In this document: positions 10,040 to 20,900 of the stretch, one piece after another
Numbering within the stretch: position 1 is the stretch's first letter
Layout: every line of letters begins with the position of its first letter
Assembly: GCA_030762895.1 (NCBI GenBank)
Contig: CM061069.1
Coordinates: 106,715,669 to 106,779,668 of the forward strand
DNA from: Sophora flavescens
Lineage: Eukaryota; Streptophyta; Magnoliopsida; Fabales; Fabaceae
DNA length: 64,000 bases
Direction: 5' to 3'
Program-made: the position numbers and the translations under genes
Notes under the pieces: generated by a model
Seen by the model: the letters and a program-made list of their open reading frames with translations, nothing else
What the model was told of the DNA's origin: nothing
Database searches by the model: none

Positions 10040-10910
10040 TCTAGATAACTTAGATAAATTGCTATAACTTGAAGATATAGAATAAAAATCATCCAACCAC
10101 TTAGGGTAGGTTTTGGCCCTGCATTACAAAATAGGCTAGAAATCTTTAAACTTTCCAATCTCTTAGACTTAGCATCCAAACATAGTAAGGAGCTCAAAGC
10201 CATGATCATTTTGGAAAATGAAAAACAAAGTATCCTAGGTCCATAACCTTCTAGGTTCGGCCTTCATAAGATTTATAGGTCATAAATCTCTAAACTCTCC
10301 AATCTCTTAGACTCAGCATCCAAATATCTTATAGAGCTCAAGTCCATTATCATTTTGGAAAACAATGGAAACTTAAACATTCCAAACTCTTAGACTTAGC
10401 ATCCAAATATCTTATGGAGCTCAAGTCTATGATCATTTTGGAAAATAAGAAATAACACATCCTAGATTCAATAACATAGAATAAACAAGTTAGAAATCAT
10501 TAAACTTTCCAATTTCTTAGACTTAGCATCCTTCTATATTAATGAGCCTTAGTCCATGATCAATTTGGAAAATGAAACTCAAACATTCTTGCTCTAAAAC
10601 ATTTAAGTTTCGACCTACATAGGATAATGAGGAAAAATATTCTTTGTTTGATAACAACTCTTAGGTTTAGAATCACAAGGTATTGAGAGTTCTAAATCCA
10701 TGATCATACTTGGAAAGTTGAAACATAGTATCCTAGGCTTACTTATACATATTTTTGGCCATCATAGGAAAACAAACTATCAAACCTTTCAAGATTTATA
10801 GATTTAAGATCAAGGAATAGTTAGAAACTCAAACACATGATCATATTCCAAAAGTTGAAGCAAAAACCTCATAGGCCACATATGCTTAGCATTCGACCTT
10901 CATAGGAAGA
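10040..10910. repeat. Degenerate tandem repeats with about 140-145 bp period
   Basis: A unit containing CTTAGACTTAGCATCC, then ATGGAGCTCAAGTCCATGATC, then TTTTGGAAAATG recurs near 10161, 10304, 10388 and 10514. More diverged copies occur near 10658 and 10787. A second marker (TTCGGCCTTCATAGG-like) recurs at about 10110, 10255, 10608, 10753 and 10891, giving a period close to 140-145 bp. No open frame runs through it. Confidence 0.75.
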
Positions 10911-11605
10911 GATAGGTAGAGATTTTTGTTTTACACAACTTCTTAGTATGTGAAAATATAAGTTAATACAAGACTATATAGAAATTGGTTTCAACTTAAA
11001 AGGAGTTTTCTATCATTTTAGAGAGATTTTAGAAGTTTAAAGCATATAAAGAACACATAAAAGCAAACCAAGAAATAAAAGATGAACTTGCAAAAAGATT
11101 CATATGAGAGTATTACCCTTAGTATAAGGAAGAACTTTAATGAAAAACTCAAGTGGAAAAAACTAATAAAAATGGAAGCTTTAAGTGTTTGAAAAAAAGA
11201 AGAAATGGAAGAAGTTGAAGAAGTATGAAGATGGATGAAGAAAATAAGAGAATGAAGATGAGTGATGATTATATAGAGAGGGGAACCCGAAATTTTGGAG
11301 AGAGGATGAGCTTGGAGAGCAAGTTTTGTCTTTAATACTTGTTTGGTTGAAGAGGAAAGAGAAAAATATGTTTTTAGAATATAATATGATATAATTTGAA
11401 AAGTGTCATCATGACCACTTTTTAGGATGTGACTTAGGTCATCCCCTAGTAAGTAACCTCACTCTCACATGTCCCCTCATCACTTTTGTGTTCCCTACTC
11501 TGCTCCATTGCGTATTCGGTTCAAGTTTCCTATCGTATTTCGTCCGGGATAAATATTATATTTTATTTCCGAACTCGAATTTTCGAAAATTTCCAGTAAC
11601 ATACA

Positions 11606-12923
11606 AACATCACAAAAACACTAACCGTTTCGTTCACGGTTCAAAATTAGGTTTTCTTCTCAGTAAACTTGTATCGGCAGTGAAAACGCGGACCGACTTT
11701 CGTCTGAATTTTCAACCGAAAATTTTACTGTAACCCTCTACCATAAAGCAGACTATGAATATAACTTTATTTTAATCAAAAAGACTTTCTAACTCTCAAA
11801 TTAAAATATACTTAATTATATTTTAACCGGTTGAACAACATAATTAAAATAAGACTGTTACATAAAATACATCGAAAACAACATAAATCCAATATCGCTA
11901 AAAACCGAAAAAGGTTGAATCTGCGAACAAACTCACAGCACCCAGGTTAATAGCATAACACGGCAAAATCAAAATGCCTACAAAAGTGACAAAATCAAAG
12001 TCATCGGAATATCCATGTCTCTGAATCTGTAGCATTGACGCCCAATTCTTGATCAAATATGTGATGAATCGAAGCAGATCTGCCAATCTGAACCAAACGA
12101 ACACCGCACTAAGACGGAAAACCAAACAACGCCTCACCAAGACGACGGACAACAATACCACCGCACACAGACGACGAAAAACACGAGAAAAAATAGATCT
12201 ATGTGTAAAAACCACTTATTTAGATAAAATGAGAGGAAAACGAAGAAAATTGATGATTCCATGTCAAAAATGACCCAAAACCACTCCTCTAATAATGATA
12301 CGGGGCTATATGTATAAAGAAAATGAAGAGAGTTTGAAGTTACAGAGAAAATCCCGATCCTTATTATTAATTCAAACGAAGGTAATGTTAAACATTAATA
12401 TCAAACATAGTTTAATCTTCCTAAAATTAATTTTTTTTAACATCAATTCTTTTAAAATTGTTCTATCCAAATCTACAATAAATTAACCCTCATTTCTTTA
12501 ACGTAAAGGGACCACAAAACAGTCACGCGTAACCTTTGTCTCTGTCTCCCTATGTGCAATGTCTCAGCCGTCGGGCCGCCGGCACCTCTCCCTTCCCTAT
12601 GCTGCTATTCATCTTCAGCTCATACAGTCCTGCCCTAGTCCTCCTACAATAAATTATTAACTAGGCTTAGCCTATACAACCATTTTACAATTCGTGTAAA
12701 TAAACTAATTATAAATTGAAAAATTATTATTTATCTTAAATAGTTATTTGGTATGATATAGATATACCAACTTCTGCCGGAATTTGACTATTATATTTAG
12801 TATTCATATTATTCTAAAATTACATTAAATTTATATTATCATCATACTTTATTCTTGAAATTTATACTATTATTATTATATTTACATCACCAGCTTTATA
12901 CTATAATTATTACTATTATTATT
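11606..12923. other. Gene-free region upstream of a SINE
   Basis: No supported gene. The part 11606-12290 has more CG dinucleotides than its surroundings and may belong to the same LTR-like block. The part 12290-12920 is AT-rich. Short frames (11898-12215 on -, 12049-12273 on +) overlap each other on opposite strands with basic, motif-free products and are not supported. Confidence 0.4.
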
Positions 12924-13110
12924 AACCAAGCAGCACAAGTGGTTAATGTGTTGCTGTTAAAGATGAATGGTTCGTTATTTACACGAGTTTGATTCTTGGC
13001 AGCAATAATTCTTGGTCAGGTTTTACTTACCTCCCGATCGAATCCTGAATTAGTCAGAGTCAAAAACTCTGAACACCGAGACGGGGTCAAAGACCATCTA
13101 GACCAAAAAA
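12924..13110 (+). mobile_element. tRNA-derived SINE-like element
   Basis: A box A-like stretch (CACAAGTGGTTAATGTG, about 12934-12950) is followed about 35 bp later by a box B-like stretch (GAGTTTGATTCTTGG, about 12985-12999). This is the internal polymerase III promoter layout of plant SINEs. The 3' end is not sharp. Confidence 0.5.
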
Positions 13111-13849
13111 CAAATACTATAATTATTATATTATACCTATCTTCTTTACCGTATAACTATAAAATAAAAAAATCCACACACACAAAAAAAATCCACAAAT
13201 ACTATAATTGGATGATTTTGTAAAGTTTTTTATATTGTCAATCAATCACAAATTATGATGGAATGAATAACTTTTAAAGAGATTTGGATAATAATAAAAA
13301 ATTTCAATGACGTGATTATTTATTATTAATTGACAGTATAAAAATATTTAGTGACGATGTATATCAATTAAACTTATAAAATAAAGTCTAAAAAAAATTA
13401 ATGTAATCTTTTAGGAATTTATAGGAAAATTTCCCCGGCCCCACTCCATGCACCGTTAGTGCCTGCCAATGTCTCAGTCTTTTAGAAGTCGATCACTCCC
13501 CTTAGACCTGCACTCCTGAACCTTGTGCAGTACTACGTTGGTGGTCCATGAAACCTCATGAAGCCACGTGTCAACACTGGGTGCTCATGTCACTTTCGGG
13601 TTGGGGTAGTGGTCCTGGCAGCACATACCCCTTCCACTCACCTCATACACCCTTTCGGGTATTTGGGTCCAGCGAGATACAAACGAGAGTGAGTGAGTCA
13701 TTGACTCAGTGTGCCAATAACAGTTTCCAAGTATTTTTACGATTAAAGAGAGAGATCTAGATCATGAAGGTAACTGAAAAGGTAACTTGTCACTTCCATT
13801 GCATTATCTACTAGAAGAAGAAACAAAAACAATGGTCCTTGTTTAAGGG

Positions 13850-14025
13850 TGTTTGAATGAGATGATACGGATCTCTTCCAATTTAATCAGAGGTCTCGGG
13901 TTTGATTCTTGACCTTGAGAATGCAGCAGCATCTTGAAGGAGAATTTTATCGTCCTTATGATCCTATCCATCTCTAGGGATTAGTCTCCACTGTTGCGTG
14001 TGGAGGATAACTTAAAAAAACAATG
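13850..14025 (+). mobile_element. tRNA-derived SINE-like element
   Basis: A box A-like GAGATGATACGGATCTC near 13859 and a clear box B-like GGTCTCGGGTTTGATTCTTG at 13892-13911 are followed by a body with TTAGTCTCCACTG and an A-rich end. Spacing and order fit a plant SINE head. Confidence 0.55.
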
Positions 14026-14489
14026 GTCCCCTCTTCTTCCCTTTGTTGCTTAGCTGGACCTTGAAATTGTTGGTCACTTACAAGTTACTATTCTTGTGCC
14101 AATCCCAACGATGCACCTACCATCACCTATTTCAACCTATTTTTGACCTTTATGTAACTACCCTTATTTAGTGATATGTTCCTGTGTTTTTATGCACTAT
14201 CAGAACAAGGGTAGCCAAGAGTAGATCTCTGATTCATCTCAAAGAAAAAGTCCTCCTCATCTTTCAATTATATTTCCCCCTCAATTTAAAAAACATTTGT
14301 TTTCCAATTTTTTAAAATATATGTACCTATCTCAAAATAAAATAGAAAAGAACACGTCCTCACACTTTTGCACTCTTTCAGAATGGTATCTTAATTTATT
14401 TAAAATATAGATATGAGATTGACACAATACATTAAGATTTGAATTATCATATATTATCGGTGTAAATTTTTTTAGAATGTTAAATCATG

Positions 14490-14784
14490 CTCTCTCCGCT
14501 CTTTATTATAAAAGGTGAATGACTATTTTTTTTCAAAAATATAAGAGACGTGTATGTATTTTGATAAATATTAAATATTTATTTCTAATTTTACCCTTAT
14601 TTAATACACTGTTTACAAGTTCAAAACAATACATTAATTATAGGATATTAGAATATTTATTAAGATTAGAAGGGATAACTTTGTAAATTTATACGAATAT
14701 TAGTTATAAGTAGCTTATTTCAATACATTTCCTTGGTCTGTATGTTTTAGGGTTTTGCCTCTTATAATAAGGACCGGAGGGAGT
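14490..14784. mobile_element. Stowaway-type MITE
   Basis: The left end CTCTCTCCGCTCTTTATTATAA is mirrored by TTATAATAAGGACCGGAGGGAG at the right, close to the CTCCCTCCGT terminus of Stowaway (Tc1/mariner) MITEs. Right-flanking TA is present; the left TA has mutated to TG. Length is about 295 bp. Confidence 0.75.
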
Positions 14785-15124
14785 ATATCATAATTCATAC
14801 GACTTTTAAGATAATTATTATAAGAGTAGTTTTAATGATATATGAATATATGATCGATTAAGAATGTAAAAAATCTTTATACTAATATTATATTATAATT
14901 AAATGCAAGTGGTAATTAAAAAACAATATTGAACATTATAACATTGGATTTAACTCTTCTAAAGTGAATAAATAAAAGTGTATGCATTCCTAATTTGATA
15001 AAACACATAGATATCACAACTCACTGAATGATCTAAGGATAGATATATCTATACTTACTCATTTTTAAGACAATTTCGTTTTAAATGAGCTAAATCCATC
15101 ACATTATATGTTTATCACATTTTT

Positions 15125-15275
15125 TTGGTTTCCAAGAAATCCTCTGCGTGTTAACATTAAAGTGTCAACCTCTCTTAACCAGAGTTTTCTACATATGCAA
15201 GAATTGAAGATCGAATCCTTAACCACTTACTTAAAAGATCCGAACTTGTTATCACTCGGACCAACCCACGTGTGG
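15125..15275 (-). mobile_element. tRNA-derived SINE-like element, antisense
   Basis: Read on the - strand it begins near 15270 with GGTTGGTCCGAGTGATAAC (box A-like), followed by GTGGTTAAGGATTCGATC (box B-like). The head closely resembles that of the element at 23496. It lies just upstream of the KNOX gene's candidate TATA box. Confidence 0.6.
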
Positions 15276-15300
15276 GTGTTTATAACCTTTAATATTAGGT

Positions 15301-15308
15301 TATAAATA
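15301..15308 (+). promoter_or_regulatory. Candidate TATA box for the KNOX gene
   Basis: TATAAATA matches the plant TATA consensus. It lies 484 bp upstream of the KNOX ATG, leaving room for a leader that includes the pyrimidine-rich tract at 15500-15690, as is common in plant 5' UTRs. It is directly beside a SINE, so it may be coincidental. Confidence 0.35.
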
Positions 15309-15791
15309 GATACACACTATCATTTACATAAAATATGTATATGAAAGCGAAGTATAATCAATAGTTTTTCTTCAATAAAAATACAAATAGTATTTTAATG
15401 GGGGAGTTAATTAAACAATTAATAATGTCCTGCAGCTGCCTCCAACATCATTGATCAATCTGTCTTATTACATGAAAATCTCCAATAAGATGATTCCACA
15501 AATCCTCCCCAACGTTATCACCAATCCCACCCTTAGATCCTCTCCTACTCCCTCGATCTTCGTGTCCAAAAAGTCTTCTCCATAAAACACCGCTTTTCCA
15601 AAAACCTCTTCTTCACACACCACTTCCCCTTCCCCTCCCCCTCCTTTCACCCTTCTCTGATTCTCCAATCTCCACCGTGATTTTTCATTTTCCCCACTGT
15701 TAAATAAACCCTTAACTTAAGCCTTTTCCAATTAAAGTTAATGTAACGGTAGATAGATAGGAAAAAAAGAAACAAAAAGCGCTTAACCAAA

Positions 15792-17905
15792 ATGGCTTTT
15801 CATCACGACCACATACCTCACGAAATATCTTTCACCAATTACACGGAGGAGCAACACCAACAACAGTTAAGTCAAAACCGAGACATGCAGAGGCTGCTAC
15901 CTTTCTCAGCCGCGTCCGGCGGAGGAAGTGGCGGAGCGACGCCGACTTGGCTCAACAACGCGGCGAACGTTCGTCAACAGAATTTCCTGCACTTGCAACC
16001 CGAGTCAACGGCCCAAAACGACGACGTTCCGATGGATGATCGGAACCGGAGGGAGAGTAACTGCGAACCGGAGGAATTGGCGGAGTACAAGGCGGATATT
16101 CTGGGACACCCGCTTTACGAGCAGATGTTGTCGGCACATGTTTCGTGTTTGAGGATTGCGACGCCGGTGGACCAGCTTCCTAGGATCGATGCTCAGCTTC
16201 AACAGTCGCAGCGCGTGGTGGAGAAATACTCTGCACTTGGAAATGGGATGATGGATGACAAGGAACTTGATCAGTTCATGGTATATTTCTCTTCACTTTG
16301 GATTCTCTCATATTTTGGAACAACAAAATATAATCTCTGTATGAAAGAAAGACATAATTTTTTTAAAACACCATATGATGTTTCTTTATTTTTATTTTTT
16401 TTATATTCCTACTATACGTGTATATAAGAGATGGTGATAAAAAGTAATTGAAAGATATAAGTAAATTATATATATGATATCATATAATCTAAATTTTATC
16501 TTCAAATAAGAGAACTCTTTCTCTCCTCCTTTGACTTTAAGGGCATTTATTTTGCTTCCTTTATGACTAATGACTAATCCTATTGTCATTTAAATTTGTT
16601 GAGAACATTTAAAATGGGAGATTTATTGGTATCAAATTAACATTAACATAAAGTATGAGTGGTTGTTATTGAATTATTTTGTATTATGAAGTGAAATAGA
16701 TATATTATATATATAAATATAAATATGATTGTAGTCTAAATATGAATATGAGTGTGGCGCTGTGGTGTGGTCTGGTCTCACAAAATAATGGGGTCTGGAC
16801 CGTCTGGTGTCACAAAATAACTATGAAGGAGGGAGATGACATAAAAAATGACAAATTTGTGTAATGTTAAAGAGATAAATGATTAAAATAAATTTTTTAA
16901 AAAATAAAAGATTAAGATGAATTCTGATTAAAAGACAATGGACCAAATTTATTTTACTTAGCCGTGTTTTTTTTTTTTTTTACTGAATTTACTTAACCGT
17001 GTTGGTATAGTAATAAGATTTCTTTTGATTTTTTTGGTTGTATGATTTGGTGATAGTACATGACACATGTTGCTTATTCTTGCTTTGCTGCTTCTATTAA
17101 ATCACAAATGATGCTAAATCTTGTGTGTTTTTTGACCCCCTATTCAGCTCTGCTTAGATTTCTTTTCCTGATTTGGTGGACTTTGTCGTTTAAACTTTAA
17201 AGAACAATAAAAGGAGGGGCCCTACGATTTAGGTTAGCACAGTTAGATGATTGAGGGTCCTAGGTAGACAGAATTCGGGGAATGGAAGGGAGTAGGGGGT
17301 GGGGGCAGAAAAAAAATATGAAAGATAAGGGTAGTAATGATTTTATTTTATTTTTTTTATAAAAAATCTATGTATTTCTATTAAGACAATTTTATTTATA
17401 TTGAAAATTAATGAATTTAATTGATATGTGTTGAAAAATTTATATACTATAAATTATTCATAAATTGTCACATGATTAATTTTTTTATTTTTTTTTATAA
17501 TTTTCTTAAAAGTCGTAATAGAATAATTTGTTATTGATTAATAATGTACAAATTTATATACTAACAATATATCAAAATAATTAAACTAAAAATTAATTTG
17601 ATTAAGATAGAAAATTTCCACCCAATAATCTCCACTCAGCATAAGAGTGCTTTCTTCTGGAATCTTTGTTAATGTTGTCATGATCTTCCCACTTGTTCGG
17701 TGGTTCACTTCCTGATCTTCTTGTCGAATATGTTCTTACATATCAACTTGAAGCTCTCCCCAAGTTTGCTAAACTAAACCCTTCCCTCTTCTTGTACTTT
17801 TCTGATTTGCCTAACTACAATAATGAAGCGATGGGACCTGTGTTTAAATGGATGTGAATGTCTTCTTTTCCCCACTCATGTTTCCACTTATGAGAATGAT
17901 AAAGA

Positions 17906-17962
<57 letters not shown>

Positions 17963-20900
17963 TAAAATTTAGGATAAGGGGATGATGTCCTAGTCCAAGA
18001 CAAGAAAAACTTTCGGATTCTATGAGCAATTATAAAGGGATTTACATTTACCTCATCCCAAAGGGACTAATGGGGGCTCGAACCTGCAATATGTCAGATA
18101 TGAAACCCTGTCATGCTCCACTAAACCAACCCTGGGATTAGACAAAAACATATATTTATTTTTGTTTCTGAAATTTATTCAAATTTGTTTTTATCTTTCT
18201 TTAATATAACATAAGAGAAAATATAAAGAATCTCAATCCATATATAAAATGATTACTCATACAGCCTTTTTTCTTTCGTTGGGCTTTGTTTTTTGTGAAA
18301 ATATCAAAATTCAAAAAAGCTTATTTAAAGGTCTACATCATGTAAATGACTTCAAAAGATATTTAACGTTTTTAATTTTTGAACTAATATACCTTTAACA
18401 TCTAAAATAAATATATTATATTTAATTTTTTTTACAAGAGTATATTATATTTAATAGAATTAGTAAATTATTAATTATATATTTGACTAATGAATAAATA
18501 AATTAATCTTTTTTTATGAGAATAAATAAATTATTAATCTATATCATTAAATGTGTGTCACATTAGTTAATTTTGTAGACATTATCTCATATTTTAACTA
18601 TACTTTTAATGATTTAACATATTTGTCACAAAATCGCTAAAATACTGGTACTTTTTTGGTTTAGCAAGTTATACACGGGTAGGTTAGTGTAATACGCATA
18701 CTAATGTATTCTTATCAAGCATTCTAATTATATTGGTCATCTTATTTGGTATTCATGTATATGAGTTGAGTATCTCTTATACTGTTAATTCAATATATTT
18801 TTTGTTTATAAAAAAATAAAAATAAAAAGACTATCTAGCATATTATTATTAAGTCATCTGAAATTCTGAATGTTTTGGTTTTCTCCTTTTTAGTTGAGGT
18901 TGTCTTGATTATTTTGTAAGAAACATGTTCTTATTCATATGAAGCTAGTTTTGAAGATTTGCTCCTATCTTAATTTGTTGTAGACGCATTATGTACTATT
19001 GCTATGCGCTTTTAAAGAACAATTGCAACAACACGTCCGTGTTCATGCCATGGAAGCAGTTATGGCTTGTTGGGAGCTAGAGCAGTCTCTACAAGGCTTG
19101 ACCGGTAATTTTTTACTGTCTCAAAAAATTTCTTTTGAATTCCCCAGTTATTGTGTAATTTTATAATTATTACTTCAATTAGTTTGTAAACAAAGGAAGA
19201 GGAAAACAAATTAAGGAAATAGAAATAAAAGAATGAATTGGAGGCTTCATCTTGCAATATTTCCTTGATAATTTGAGGCTTGAGATGTGGGTTTTCTTTG
19301 CTCACAGGGTTGGAATTAGGTTTGGCTTTATAAATTTAACCTTTTTTTTAAAAATGTCAATATATGAGTTTGGCCTATTCACTGTTATAAACTTTTTTGG
19401 AGGCTGTTTGACTGGTTTAAAAGCACTTTCAACTGATATGTTAATTATATTTTTCAAAAGACTAAGTCTTGACGTACATAATTAAATGAGCCTTTCCAAA
19501 TCTATGTAGGCCGAAAATAGCTCATAAGTCCTGATACAACGCATGACCTGTTAAGGGTCTGTTTGGATTGATTTATAAATAGTTTATTTGAGCTTATCTA
19601 TTGGTATAAGTACTTGTCAGAGTGTTTGGGAAAGCTTATGAAAATAGCTTATGACATGTTCGTAAGCAGTTTTCAGCTTATTTTTATAAGCTCTCCAGGA
19701 TAACTTATAAAAACATCTTATAGCTTATATGAAAGCAGTTTGATTATATTTTCTCTTTGATTATAGAAATAGCTTATACATAAGCGCTTATCCTATAAGT
19801 GCTTAATTAAGTCGTTTACTCAAACAGACCCTAAATAAATAAACATGTTAGTTGATATGGGAAATAGACTTAGCCAACATAATGACTTTCCAAAAGCTTA
19901 TGGTTAACTAGTTTGCTAAATAGACCAAGCCTCAATAGACTTAACATATATAATTAAGCTAGGCCACAAGCCTCTCATAATCCCCCTAACCTATTCCGCT
20001 CACAAGGATGTACGATCATCAATAATTAGTAATGTATGTATCCAAGAATCAGTTATAGTTTGTATGTATGTGTAAAAATTAAAAATAATAAATAAGATTA
20101 CTATTGAATTCAGGGTTTTCAACAGACAGGATGGTGCTTGTCTATTGCCTCTTAGAAAAGTATTTGAACAGTTTGAACCATATAATGTAAGAACTCTTTC
20201 AAAAAAAAATTTATAATTAAAGATATATTATTAAGGTACAAGGATACCCTAACCTATAAACAAATACAAAAGATTAAAGAAACCTGCCTAAGCCAAACAG
20301 AAAAACAAGATCAAAAGGACCAGACATAAACCAACAAAGAACAAAAGATAAAAGCTAATAAAAGGAGTCATACTAATCAGTGCTCTGAAAAAGATATTAT
20401 GCGATAGATAGATGGAATGATTATAAGTAAAAATGAAGCTGTGGTGCATGAACAGGTGTATCTCCTGGTGAAGGAACTGGTGCCACAATGTCGGACGATG
20501 AAGATGACCAGGCAGAGAGCAAATCCAACTTATATGAAGGAAGCCTAGACGGTGGTGATAGTCTTAACTTTGGCCCTCTTGTTCCCACTGAAAGTGAAAG
20601 GTCTTTGATGGAGCGTGTGAGGCAGGAATTGAAACATGAGCTCAAAATGGTAGTTTTTATTAATATCCAAAACTGGTATATACAAACATATGTGACAACA
20701 TATTTTGTTAAAGCATGAATGAGTCACTTTTTACTTAATTTGTTGCTCTCAATCAGGGTTACAAGGACAAGATTGTGGACATAAGGGAAGAAATTTTAAG
20801 AAAGAGAAGAGCAGGGAAGCTCCCAGGGAACACCACTTCCCGTTTAAAAGCTTGGTGGCAATCACATTCTAAATGGCCCTATCCAACTGTAAGTTTTAAT

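Larger units (their letters stand above)
8416..11605 (-). mobile_element. Candidate solo LTR with internal tandem arrays (boundaries uncertain)
   Basis: The + strand starts TGTTGAGGG and ends CATACA, and both ends are followed outward by AACAT (8411-8415 and 11606-11610). This fits TG...CA termini with a 5-bp duplication. On the - strand a TATA-like CTATATAATC at about 11268-11277 is followed by a pyrimidine-rich leader, as in an LTR promoter. The interior has three classes of tandem repeat and no pol domain. The duplication is short and could be chance, and similar sequence style continues to about 12290, so the real element may be larger. A related long LTR elsewhere in the genome would confirm it. 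Confidence 0.35.
13111..15120. other. Intergenic region upstream of the KNOX gene
   Basis: No gene is supported. It includes a SINE (13850-14025) and a Stowaway-type MITE (14490-14784), listed separately. The less AT-rich block 13430-13760 contains a G-box/ABRE-like CCACGTGTC at 13564-13572 and a TGACTCA at 13702-13708. It could hold distal regulatory sequence for the KNOX gene, but nothing in the sequence proves this. Confidence 0.4.

Noticed and set aside
11898..12273. Overlapping frames on both strands near 12 kb
   Set aside because: Basic or hydrophobic composition without motifs on either strand; the open frames follow from CG-containing repeat-like sequence.
12924..13000. tRNA gene candidates at box A/box B pairs (also 13859, 18080, 23500)
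   Set aside because: No complete cloverleaf or acceptor stem; the heads are attached to longer bodies, as in SINEs.
17815..18029. Two - strand frames of about 60 codons at the TA repeat
   Set aside because: They consist mostly of Tyr-Ile repeats produced by the TA microsatellite inside KNOX intron 1.
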